Assembly (NCBI RefSeq): GCF_000208925.1 | Contig: NW_001914946.1 | Coordinates: forward strand, 1 to 56,913 | DNA: 56,913 bases | Direction of reading: 5' to 3' | Source: Entamoeba histolytica HM-1:IMSS | Lineage: Eukaryota; Evosea; Mastigamoebida; Endamoebidae | Part shown: positions 23,650 to 33,183 of the stretch, one piece after another | Position numbering within the stretch: position 1 is the stretch's first letter | How the letters are laid out: the number at the start of each line of letters is the position of its first letter | Made by a program: the position numbers and the translations under genes | Notes under the pieces: model-generated | Seen by the model: the letters and a program-made list of their open reading frames with translations, nothing else | Told to the model about the DNA's origin: nothing | Database searches by the model: none

Positions 23650-24933
23650 GATCTTCTTATGCTGAGTATCCATTTCTTCAATGGATTTCTGCGTTAACTT
23701 TATTTTTTGGAAGATCATCTTCACTTGATGATATTTCATCAACTACTACCACATTAGGGGTGAGGTCATTCACTATTTGTGTTTCAGATGAGTCTGTTAT
23801 ATTGTAAGTTACCTCATCTTTCTTTTTTTCTTCTTGTGTATTTTTATTTTCTAATTTAGATACTTTATCTTTCAGAAAGAGCAATTGTTGTGTTAAATTG
23901 TTTACTTCAGACCTTTTTCTTTCAGATTCAGCATGGAATTTGAATATTTTTTATCGCACTCGTGGTTTTTTGTGCTTATCTCCTTCTCATGCTTCTTCTT
24001 TAATGCCATAATATCTTTTGTTAGTTTTTTTATGGTTTGGTCTTTTATTTGTATTTCCTTTTTCATTTCTTCTTTCTCTTTCATATCCTCCTCCACTTTC
24101 TTTTCTATTTCTTCTACTTTTTTCTTTTTACTGTTTTCTTCTTCCTTTTCTACCAGCCTCTTCTTCTCTCCTTTAGTAAACCTCTTCTTCTCCTCAGCAA
24201 GCCTCTTCTCCTCTTCTTCTAGCCTCTTCTCCTCAGCAAGCCTAGCTTCTACTCTCGTAGAATCTTTATCATCGTCTTCTTCACTTTCAATACTCATTAC
24301 ATAGTTATTGTATATTCTATTGTCTTTAATCTCAATTGGGTTGTACTGATTATTGTCTTCTTCCATAGTCATACTAATAGTATCTTCTTCCATTCTGATT
24401 GTTTTTGTTTTTTCTCGTGCAAGAAAATACCATCTCTCCATATTGTTGATGATGTATATTCTTTAATCTTGGTATTTTTAATTTCTCCTATTTCTTGTGG
24501 TGTAAGTATTTTAATTTCTTCTTCAAAGAGTTTTTTCCAATATTCTTGATTTTGTATTTCAATCATTTCTTTTTTTTTGATTTCTATTTTGTTTCTTATT
24601 TTGATATTGTTTGTATCTTCTTTATGTGTTATTGTGGTATTTGTTTTTCTTATATTGATATTGTTTATTTCTATTGAAGTTATTATTAAAGTGTTTATGA
24701 CGATGATTATAATTGAAGTGATGAGTGAAACGATTTGTATCATCTATGTTGTGATATTTATGGTAATAATTGTTATTGTAATGATTAGTGTGATTATTCA
24801 TGTATCTCTGTCCATACAGATAATACCTATTTTCACTCATTCTTCTGTCATTTATATTTCTTGGTTGATGTGAATTTCTTCTTTTTTGGTTATTTATTTT
24901 TTTATATTTTTTGTGGTGTCTCCTGTAATGCAT
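23650..24933 (-). pseudogene. LINE ORF1 remnant: basic and coiled-coil RNA-binding-type protein
   Basis: The ATG at 24933 opens a His/Arg/Asn-rich basic segment (MHYRRHHKKY at the start). Frameshifts near 24700 and 24430 separate it from a middle piece and from a long Glu/Lys coiled coil (about 24290-23930). In Entamoeba LINEs, ORF1 makes an RNA-binding, coiled-coil protein. Several frame changes mean no intact protein is made. The 3' limit is approximate. Confidence 0.7.
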
Positions 24934-24939
24934 CTTTTT

Positions 24940-24960
24940 ATTTTCAATCTCACTTGAAAA
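24940..24960. repeat. LINE target-site duplication, 5' side of the element
   Basis: 21 bases identical to 20217-20237. The LINE ORF1 start codon follows about 7 bases inside. Confidence 0.9.
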
Positions 24961-25392
24961 TATAAAATAACAAAAAATAAAATAAGTAAAAAATATGACA
25001 AATGTATTTTTAAATAACACAAAAAATTAAAACAAGTTTGGTATGTGTCATTAGTAAAAATAACTATTAACATTTTTTAATTCTATTTTAAGAATTTCTT
25101 TTTGATAAGATAATCGTCGTTAAATCAACAATTATTAAATTTCGTTATATATACCTGTACGTGAAAGAAACATAGTAAATCCCCAACCAATCCGGGATTT
25201 AAAATAAAGTTGAAAAGGGATTTTAAATTTAATACAAAAAAAAAATGATAATATATCCGTGAGAAAATTATAAGAAAATAAAAACATAAAAAGAATGAAA
25301 TGCCGTGAATAAGATAAGAATCTTCTGAATAGTCTTTTTTTAACTCAAACAAGTTTCTTTTCAAAACAAACTAATAATTCTAAATATAACAA
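24961..25392. other. Short intergenic stretch upstream of the C2 gene
   Basis: AT-rich spacer between the LINE and the C2-protein ATG. A 79-residue hydrophobic frame on the minus strand (25125-25364) has no family features and is probably noise. Confidence 0.45.
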
Positions 25393-26667
25393 ATGGAAAT
25401 TGAATTAACCCTCCTTGGTGCTAAGAACATTGTAGCTAATAACTTTGGAGGAACAAGTGATGGGTATGTCAAGTTTGAGACTCGTTCCACAAAACAATTA
25501 AAAACAAAAATTGCAGCATCAACGGTTAATCCAATTTGGAATGAAAAATTTGATATTATTGCTGAACCAAAAGAAGAAATAGTGTTTCATATTTTTGGTC
25601 ATGTTTTAGTAACAAGAGATGATTGTTTAGGAGATGCTGTATTAGTAGTACCTGCAATGGTAAGTGGAGAATATTGGCATGACTGTATTCCTATTTCAAA
25701 GAAAGGATTTTTATATGTTTCACTTCATTGTAAAAAAGGAGTAACATCATCATTACAACACCCATTTGATCCCAGTGCTGATATGGTTATAAGAATAGAC
25801 TTTATTAGAGCAATTCATTTAGGAAGGAATTCAACGAATCCACAAATAGCAAAACTTATAATTAAAACACCAAGTCAAAAGGAACAAGTGTCAAATTTAT
25901 TTACATTTAACCTAACAACAAATATAGGAGAAACATTTATTTTAAGATGTAAACCTGGAGAAAAAATGGAAATTAAAATTAAACAACCAGGTATTATTTC
26001 TTCACATTCAAGTGTTGATAAAACTTCTTATATAATTCCTGATATGAGAGAAGGAGAAAAATCTGAAGAACATCTTCCAGGGAAAAAAGGATGTACTTTA
26101 GATTGTACTATTCAATGTATAAGAAGTGTTTATCATAATGTTATTCCACGATATATTCCAAAAGATAATGATATTAATAAAGATAAAGATATGAAATTTT
26201 ATATATATTTTGTTCGTGCTAAAAATATTATTGCAAATGATTTAGGAGGAACAAGTGATGGTTATGTTAAATTTAAAACTACTAAATCAAAAGAAAAAAA
26301 AACATACGTATTCTCTCCTTCAATTAATCCTAATTGGAATCAGTGTTTTAGAATTACTGAATCAATTGGAGAAGAAATTATATTTCATCTATTTGATCGT
26401 GATACTTTTACATCAGATGATTCTCTTGGAGATGCTAAATGGAAAGTTGAACAATTATTAAATAATCAATGGAAAAAATTAGAATTAGAAATAAATAAAA
26501 GAGGTACATTATATCTTGAAGTTAAAAGAGTCAGAACTATTAGTGAAACTTATAAACACTATATGAATTCTCAACAACTTCATTCTCAACAACCCTCTAT
26601 TCAAATAGAACATCCTGTACCACAATATCCTCAACGATATCAACAACTTACAGAAGATTTTTCATAA
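25393..26667 (+). CDS. Tandem C2-domain protein
   Basis: The 424-residue protein has two clear C2 domains, at about 1-105 and 268-365. Each begins with a near-identical run (AKNIVANNFGGTSDGYVKF and AKNIIANDLGGTSDGYVKF). Asp residues in the loops (SDGYVKF; TRDDCLGD and TSDDSLGD) could bind Ca2+. A more divergent middle stretch (about 130-260) may be a third, degenerate C2-like fold. The C-terminal 40 residues are Gln/Pro-rich. C2 domains usually dock on membrane phospholipids in response to Ca2+. No transmembrane segment or other catalytic domain is visible, so the protein may be an adaptor or trafficking factor. Confidence 0.9.
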   Translation: MEIELTLLGAKNIVANNFGGTSDGYVKFETRSTKQLKTKIAASTVNPIWNEKFDIIAEPKEEIVFHIFGHVLVTRDDCLGDAVLVVPAMVSGEYWHDCIPISKKGFLYVSLHCKKGVTSSLQHPFDPSADMVIRIDFIRAIHLGRNSTNPQIAKLIIKTPSQKEQVSNLFTFNLTTNIGETFILRCKPGEKMEIKIKQPGIISSHSSVDKTSYIIPDMREGEKSEEHLPGKKGCTLDCTIQCIRSVYHNVIPRYIPKDNDINKDKDMKFYIYFVRAKNIIANDLGGTSDGYVKFKTTKSKEKKTYVFSPSINPNWNQCFRITESIGEEIIFHLFDRDTFTSDDSLGDAKWKVEQLLNNQWKKLELEINKRGTLYLEVKRVRTISETYKHYMNSQQLHSQQPSIQIEHPVPQYPQRYQQLTEDFS

Positions 26668-27878
26668 CATTTATTTTTTGTTTTTCTTTTTATTAATTCT
26701 ATTCTTTTTCATTCTTTTTTTTAAAAAAAATTTTAATTACAGTATTCTTTTTATTTTAAAAACACTAAATGTTGTTATTTTTGTTTCTTTGTTGTTTTAT
26801 GAATTGATTGTTAATTGAATAATATTCATTTCTTCATTAGTTAGTTTTGTGATGATGTAATTGGTTCTATTAAAAAATAACTACAATTAAATTTTTAAAG
26901 GTATTTACTATTTAGTAAAAAAAATAATACTCTTTATATTCATAATAATTAAAATCACTAAAATAATAGTATTATATAATGAGAGATTATTTAGTAACAT
27001 GTTTTTATCGTTCGTGTTTTACTTAAAAAAATATGAAAAAGAAAATGTAAAAAAGAAATAAATATTATTTTTAATGAAACTAAATTTATATAACAATTAA
27101 TTGATATAACAACAATTAGTTTTTCTTCATATTGAGAAGTGATTACTTCAATTTCTTCAATATACTCTACTTCTACAATAAAGTAAAAGAAAATATGTAA
27201 TGAAAAACAAATTAAAGTAAAACTCTTTAAGAAAAACTTAAATAATCAATAAATAAAAAGTGATATAAATGAATTTTCTATTGTACTTTAAGACTAATTG
27301 CTTATTCATTATTTAATCATTCTTTAACCTTTCATTGTTGAGAAGTGAGAGTTTTTATTCTTCATTCTTTTATTTACATTATATCAATGTCTTTTCATAT
27401 TTCATCAACTTAAAGTATTCTTCATTTAATTATCTATCTCTTCTTTATTTGATTTTTATTATATATTAACACTCTTCTTTCTTTATTTGCTTATTTTATG
27501 GTAAAAGAATATATCCCTATTACCATATTATTATTAATTTCATGTATCAACAACAACCTCCACTTATCTTTGATAATAACCATATTGACAACTATAATTA
27601 CATCCTAATAAGTAAGTACATTTTTCTATTATATAAGTAATAATCACTATAATTCCATTTATTATTGAGTAAGATGTTTTCTAACCAAAGGCAATATCAT
27701 AACCAGACAACAATTGGTGACTTAACTCTTTGAGTTATTTTGATTTTTTTGTGATGTAACAGACTTACTATCTTCAAGTCTAGATACAATAAAATAGTTT
27801 TAAAAAATAAAAAAGAATAATAAAAAGAGATATATTTCTAATAATATCGATAAAAAGTGATTAAATATTAACACAGAG
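26668..27878. other. Intergenic stretch with a LINE/SINE 3' fragment
   Basis: About 1.2 kb, AT-rich. The only recognisable item is the fragment at 27121-27180 listed separately. A short frame starting MYQQQPPLIFDNN at 27543 stops after 32 codons and is not supported as a gene. A small 8-bp inverted repeat lies at 27497-27527. Confidence 0.5.
27121..27180 (-). mobile_element. Solo 3'-end fragment of a LINE/SINE
   Basis: The 60 bases align without gaps to 20271-20330, the 3' end of the LINE. The first 50 bases differ at only two positions, and the last 10 diverge. It is in the same orientation. Entamoeba SINEs share their 3' ends with LINEs, so this may be a very short 5'-truncated LINE or SINE insertion. 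I could not find a target-site duplication. Confidence 0.75.
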
Positions 27879-30131
27879 TTAATTAGATTTTACCTCAATA
27901 GATGCATCCCATAATGAACTATTATTATTATATTCTTTTTCACAAGCAACAAGAGTAGATTCAATTTCATTTAAAGTAGGACGAGTTTCAGGTTCTTTTA
28001 AAACACATAAACGTAATAAAGTAGCTAAACGAGGAGGGGTTGGAGGAGGAATAACAGGACGAAGATTAGAAGAAACTATTTGTTGAATAATTTGAGGTTC
28101 TTTTAAGTTTTGAATAATATATTCTTCGAAAGGTTTTGAATAAACATTGTAAATACATTTATAAACTAATTGCCATAAAATAATACCAAAAGAATATATA
28201 TCAGATTTATCTGAAAATAATTCATTTGAAATGATTTCAGGAGCAGCACATAAACCATTCATTTTTTTAATTTTTTCTGATTCAATTCCTAATTCAAATA
28301 AAGCGAAATTACTTAGTTTAATAGTATAAACATCATCATATTCATTATTATCATCAATTTTTTTCTTTACAATAAGGATGTTAGAATCTTTAAGAATTCT
28401 ATGTAAAATCCCTTGTTTATGTAAAAAACTTATTGCATCAATAATTTGAATTGCTAAATCAAATACTAATTTCCATCCAATAGTTTGTCTTTGAAGAAGA
28501 TCCATTAAACTTCCATTATCACAATATTCCATTATTAATGCTTTTTCTTCTTCAAGAACACCAAAATATTTTAATAATCCATTACATTGTTTTAATGTTA
28601 TTAATATTTTTGAATTTTCATTAAATAATTTAACATTTGTATTAGATCTTTCAAATGTTCTAATAATAACTGTAGTTGAATTATTTTCTTCTAGTATTGC
28701 AGTGAGTATTGTTCCAAATTCAACTTTTCTAACTTCTCCAGTATATTCACATGTTTCTTTTTTTCTAATCCATCCTTTTTCTGGTATTTCTCCTTCAAAT
28801 AAAGTTCTTTTTGAAGGTATTTCTTTAATAGCTTTTTCAGGATCAATATCTTTTATTAATTTAAAATTTCTAACTAATTTCATTTGTTCTTCATTTTCAG
28901 TAACTCCCATTTGAAATAAAATTCTTGGAGAAACTTTTGCTAATGTCCATTTAAACATTTTATTCTTAACAAGAAGTTTAATTGAAGTTGGATCTGCACC
29001 AATATGTTCAAGATATTTAATAAGCTCTAATATATAGATAAATGTCCTTGCAAATGCTGTGCCTTTATATTTATTTTCACAAATAGATAATGGTGTTTCT
29101 CCTTGTTTGTTTGGTATATTAATGTCTGCTCCATAAAGTAATAAAATTGATAATAAATCTACTCGTTGCATATAAACTGCCCAATGTAATGCTGTTTGTC
29201 CTCCTTCTGTTTGAAAATTTACTAATGCTCCATTTCTAAGAAGTAATTCAACAAGTAACATACGAATTGATGGATTTTGAATTGCTCTATGAAGAGGTGT
29301 TTCATGAAGTCTATTTAATGCGTTAACATCTGCTCCACGTTTTAAAAACATATTAAAAGCTTCACTACAATTTGGATTTCTAAAATATGAACAAAAGAAA
29401 TGAAGGGGAGTATTTTCATCTAAATTTTTTATATTTACATCAACATGACTATTATTTAATAATGTTAATATAATATGTTCATTATTATATTCTATAGCGG
29501 CTGTATGAAGAGCTGTATTCCCGAGATCATCTTTTTGATTTATTGAAGCTTTAAAATGTTCTAAACAATAAATCACAAGAAATAAACTATTCTTTTGAAC
29601 TGCAGAAATTAAAGGAGTTTGGTCTTTTGATAATACTTTTTCATCTTCTTTTTCTCTATCTTGGAATAAATAACATGAAAGTGTAATAGTAGGAATAATA
29701 CCATCTTTATATTTTAGCTTTTCATTTGTAATATCTTCTTTACAATCATTTGATGTTGACGTTTGATTGTCTTTATTAAATGGGTCTAAAACAAGTTCAA
29801 TACAATGATGAGTATCATATGGTAATAAACTATTTAAAAGAATTTGTCCAGTATATATTTTATTTGGTTTATTTCTTTCTTTATTATGAAATTCAATATC
29901 AATAACATTAGAATTAGTGTCAATCCCAGTAAATTCAATTGTATTTGATGGTGGTTTAGGATAAATATTAACAGTATTTCTATTAATTTTTACTCTTTTC
30001 TCTTTCTTATTTATAAGAAACGTAAAAAAAGCTTCTCCTGGTGTGTTATTGACAGAAAATAAATTCATTGCTTTTGTTAATTCAATTCGTATTTTCCTCA
30101 AGATTGTTTCACCTGAAGAAGGATTTGTCAT
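27879..30131 (-). CDS. Ankyrin-repeat protein with C-terminal pseudokinase
   Basis: The 750-residue protein has a C2-like N-terminal region (about 1-125), around six ankyrin repeats (about 160-370; for example GNTALHTAAIEYNNE and GGQTALHWAVYM), and a kinase-like domain (about 470-735) that keeps the APEIIS and SDIYSFGIILWQLV segments of the C-lobe. The catalytic residues are missing: HRD is His577-Arg578-Ile579, the DFG motif is Asn608-Phe609-Ala610, no glycine loop is visible, and the beta-3 Lys is replaced by Arg491 in TTVIIRTF. It should therefore be a scaffold or allosteric protein, not an active kinase. It resembles the tyrosine-kinase-like/ILK-type layout of ankyrins before a kinase fold. 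A second copy of the LINE 3' tail lies about 0.7 kb past its 3' end. Confidence 0.88.
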   Translation of the reverse strand: MTNPSSGETILRKIRIELTKAMNLFSVNNTPGEAFFTFLINKKEKRVKINRNTVNIYPKPPSNTIEFTGIDTNSNVIDIEFHNKERNKPNKIYTGQILLNSLLPYDTHHCIELVLDPFNKDNQTSTSNDCKEDITNEKLKYKDGIIPTITLSCYLFQDREKEDEKVLSKDQTPLISAVQKNSLFLVIYCLEHFKASINQKDDLGNTALHTAAIEYNNEHIILTLLNNSHVDVNIKNLDENTPLHFFCSYFRNPNCSEAFNMFLKRGADVNALNRLHETPLHRAIQNPSIRMLLVELLLRNGALVNFQTEGGQTALHWAVYMQRVDLLSILLLYGADINIPNKQGETPLSICENKYKGTAFARTFIYILELIKYLEHIGADPTSIKLLVKNKMFKWTLAKVSPRILFQMGVTENEEQMKLVRNFKLIKDIDPEKAIKEIPSKRTLFEGEIPEKGWIRKKETCEYTGEVRKVEFGTILTAILEENNSTTVIIRTFERSNTNVKLFNENSKILITLKQCNGLLKYFGVLEEEKALIMEYCDNGSLMDLLQRQTIGWKLVFDLAIQIIDAISFLHKQGILHRILKDSNILIVKKKIDDNNEYDDVYTIKLSNFALFELGIESEKIKKMNGLCAAPEIISNELFSDKSDIYSFGIILWQLVYKCIYNVYSKPFEEYIIQNLKEPQIIQQIVSSNLRPVIPPPTPPRLATLLRLCVLKEPETRPTLNEIESTLVACEKEYNNNSSLWDASIEVKSN

Positions 30132-30732
30132 TCGTTTATTTTTTCTATCTCTTTTGAGTTACTTTTTTAATTTCTCTTTTTTTTTATTTTTTATTTTTTA
30201 AATTTTGTTTTTTGTAACATTATTAAATATCTTTTATCTTTTACATATCATTTTGTATTATTTATCTTGTAATTCAAAACTATTATTACTATCTTTTATT
30301 TCTTATCTTTTTTTTACTCCATCATTCTTTAACTTTTTTACTGACTATTTGGTTTTGTTTTTTTTTTCTGATATTAAGATATTTATTTGACTATTATATT
30401 CGTTTAATATATTCTCATAACGTATTAGTATTAAGATATCTTTTAGTTTGAAATTAAACAACAAACATCATAATAATTCAATGAGTAAGAATAAGAATAT
30501 TGAAAGAAGTTCTTAAACAAACATAAAAACTCAAGAATCAATCAAAAATGAAAAGTAGAAAGAAAAGAGAGTAATTATACTTTATTTGTCAATAAGATTT
30601 AATTTATGAATCTTTTATAAGAGAAACAATTTGATTAAAGTTTATCAAATAAGAAGATTAACAAAATAATTATTATATCATTAAGAAGAATCATAAAAAA
30701 AAAATAAATATTATAAAAATAAAATAATTGAA
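30132..30732. other. Intergenic stretch
   Basis: About 600 bp of AT-rich sequence between the 5' end of the ankyrin gene and the 3' end of the RasGEF gene (both minus). Nothing gene-like is seen. Confidence 0.5.
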
Positions 30733-32802
30733 CTAAAGAAGAGGAGAATATTTTGTATATCGACAAATACTTGTTGGTTGAACCATAAATCCATTCTTTG
30801 TTTTTTTCAAATTGATGATACATTTTTTTCTTCTTGGAATATCTTGATTCTTATGAAGTACTCTAAACTTAGTTGACTTTACCATAGAATCAAATAATTT
30901 ACTATCACTCCATGGAGTTTCACACCATTCATTAAATGATATTTCAAATGCACTATTAACATATGTTGAATCTTCATAAATAAGATCACTCCATTTAATT
31001 CTATTTCTACGTGTTTCTTCAGTAGCTTTACCAATATTTAAATACAATACACCAACATCTTGAATGTCAGCACTTAATACTTTTTCAAAAATATTTTGGA
31101 AACTACCAAAATAAGGAATACATGGATTTCCTAATTCTTTCATTGCAGTAATTAAATTAGGATATGATCCATCTTTTGGGTCAGTCAATTCATTAACCCA
31201 ATTTCTAAGTTTAGACATATCATTACGAAGTATTGGTTTCTCGAATTTATTTAGTCTAAAAGAAGAAAACCCAATAGAAAGTCCCAAAGTTGCAAGGAGA
31301 TTATGTCGTAACCAATACAATTGTGAAATTATTTCAATGAAATATTCATGAAATTCTTTATTTAATAATGGGTTTTGAACGCTTTCATATAATGATTGAG
31401 AGACCCAATATGCCAAAATATCAACTTTCTTTTTTAAATCAGTTGCTCCAATTCCAGCTCTTCTCATTTGTTTTGAATAAAAAATTGCACGAGGTGGACA
31501 TTTAGTAAAAATACCAACATGTGCTTCAGTTAATTTTTGTGCAACAAATCTAGGATTTAATAATATATAAAAATATTGTGGTGGATATCTCCAAATACAT
31601 CTTTTAAAGATAGGTAATTCATATTCTTCTTTCATTGATAATAATGAGGCATTAACAGTCCCTCCATTTTTATGAACTTTTAATAATTCTTCATAAATTG
31701 AATAAAGTCCACTCATATATTTACTTTCAAATGCTCTTGGAACTTTACGCCAATGTTCTAAAAGAAATCCTACATTAATAACTTTACGTTCATCTTCTTT
31801 TATTAAATGAATTAATGAAGCAAAAAAATCTTCTTGAGTAATTTTATACAATAAAGGAAGCCATCCATAACAATGAGAATAATTCACTTTGTTTGTAGAA
31901 CAATTATCAAAAAATGTGTTTGGTGCTTTAGTCATATTATCACAATATTCATTATATTCAGTTTGAAATGGAGGACTGTTTTGTATTTTTAAATTCTTTT
32001 TAATAAGTATTTTACATTGGTCAAGTTTACTCTTCCAATCATTATTTTGTTCTTGAACAATTCGTTGCAAATTAATAAATTGGTCTACTAATGTAAATAA
32101 TGTATAACTATTCTCATCAAATTTAACTGGTAAATATTCAGATAAAGTTCTTTGTGGCTTAGTTCGTGGAGATAATTCTGGGTTGGATGAAACCATTGAT
32201 GACACTCCATCATTTTGAGTATTTAAATTATCTTCACTTGTTTCATTAGGAGTTTGTAAATTAGAAGTGGTAGTAGTTTTTGACTGATTATTTAAATAAG
32301 TATTACTAAGACTTTTTATTACATTTTCTAAATGAAGTAATGAAAACACAATAGTTTCTATTGTAATTAATAAAATAAGACAATCCCAATGATCGAAATT
32401 CGAAGTTAATGATGTTAAAATTACTTCAGTAAAGTGTATTAAATCTATAAAGAGATTGTTAATTAAATAATGAAGTCGAACAACAGTAATGCAATTAGAA
32501 GGGAATGACTGTGATGTAAGAAAATTAACATATTCTGTAATATTACTATAAAACTGAATAAAGTCTGTATTAATAAATTGTTTAGCGTTGTAATTAATAC
32601 TAAAGTTTTTTAATTTACTTTTTATATTTTGTAAACTTTGATACAATGAATAGCCATGACATGTTTCAATCTGTAATTCATCAATGTCATTCATCATTTT
32701 AAATTGTTGAGGCAATGTCATTGCTCTTCGTGTTACTTGACAACTTGTCATTGTCTTCATACTTCTTCCTAAAAAATGTGTAGTAGAAGCAGATGCTTTC
32801 AT
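30733..32802 (-). CDS. RasGEF-domain protein
   Basis: I choose the ATG at 32800-32802. The frame can be read upstream to 32877, but that first codon is TTG, and the ATG here is preceded by an A-rich run typical of Entamoeba. The product is then 689 residues. The C-terminal ~260 residues (about 400-655) have RasGEF features: LLNPRFVAQKLTEAHVGIF (the start of the catalytic domain), KVDILAYWVSQSL, and the late ELGNPCIPYFGSFQN. An N-terminal helical region with hydrophobic helices (about 60-200) may be the RasGEF N-terminal (REM) domain. Such proteins load GTP on Ras-family GTPases. The match is by pattern and is moderately strong. Confidence 0.65.
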   Translation of the reverse strand: MKASASTTHFLGRSMKTMTSCQVTRRAMTLPQQFKMMNDIDELQIETCHGYSLYQSLQNIKSKLKNFSINYNAKQFINTDFIQFYSNITEYVNFLTSQSFPSNCITVVRLHYLINNLFIDLIHFTEVILTSLTSNFDHWDCLILLITIETIVFSLLHLENVIKSLSNTYLNNQSKTTTTSNLQTPNETSEDNLNTQNDGVSSMVSSNPELSPRTKPQRTLSEYLPVKFDENSYTLFTLVDQFINLQRIVQEQNNDWKSKLDQCKILIKKNLKIQNSPPFQTEYNEYCDNMTKAPNTFFDNCSTNKVNYSHCYGWLPLLYKITQEDFFASLIHLIKEDERKVINVGFLLEHWRKVPRAFESKYMSGLYSIYEELLKVHKNGGTVNASLLSMKEEYELPIFKRCIWRYPPQYFYILLNPRFVAQKLTEAHVGIFTKCPPRAIFYSKQMRRAGIGATDLKKKVDILAYWVSQSLYESVQNPLLNKEFHEYFIEIISQLYWLRHNLLATLGLSIGFSSFRLNKFEKPILRNDMSKLRNWVNELTDPKDGSYPNLITAMKELGNPCIPYFGSFQNIFEKVLSADIQDVGVLYLNIGKATEETRRNRIKWSDLIYEDSTYVNSAFEISFNEWCETPWSDSKLFDSMVKSTKFRVLHKNQDIPRRKKCIINLKKTKNGFMVQPTSICRYTKYSPLL

Positions 32803-33183
32803 TTTTTTTGTTTTATTTTTTCTCTTATTTTTAAGTTCTTTGGTTTTTATCTTTCCTTTTTGTTTTTGACATAACAATCAGTCTGGTAACATTTTCTGAT
32901 TGTTTTATTCTTTTGTGTTTTATGAAGTAAAATGATCTAAAAATATAAATAGGAAGTCAAAACTGTATAATGAGTGATTGAGAAGGAAGGATAAAAAGTT
33001 CTTATGGAAATTACTTCTAAGATTATTATTAATTCTTAGAAATAAAGATGAAATAAATAAAATCATTCAGTTATGAATAACCAACAAAACTCCAAATGAA
33101 ACCGATAGAACGATTGACGTCGAAACCAACAACGAAATCATAGTTTTTTAGTTTGAAATCTAAAAATTACATTTAAAAAGTAT
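32803..33183. other. Divergent promoter region between RasGEF and ARP genes
   Basis: About 380 bp separate the two start codons (minus and plus). No clear GAAC element was seen. Confidence 0.4.

Larger units (their letters stand above)
20217..24960 (-). mobile_element. R2-type LINE (EhLINE/EhRLE-like), nearly full length but mutated
   Basis: A 21-bp direct repeat at 20217-20237 and 24940-24960 (core TTTTCAATCTCACTTGAAAA) flanks the element, so the body is about 20238-24939, or 4.7 kb, the usual size of Entamoeba LINEs. It is oriented on the minus strand. The ORF1 start codon is at 24931-24933, about 7 bases inside the 5' end. ORF2, with an RT carrying YMDD and then a CCHC finger and a restriction-like endonuclease, runs to a stop at 20243-20245, about 5 bases from the 3' end. 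Both ORFs carry several stops and frameshifts, so it could move only with enzymes from another copy. The intact duplication suggests a fairly recent insertion. Confidence 0.9.

Noticed and set aside
27543..27640. Short frame MYQQQPPLIFDNN
   Set aside because: It stops after 32 codons, and no downstream exon could be joined.
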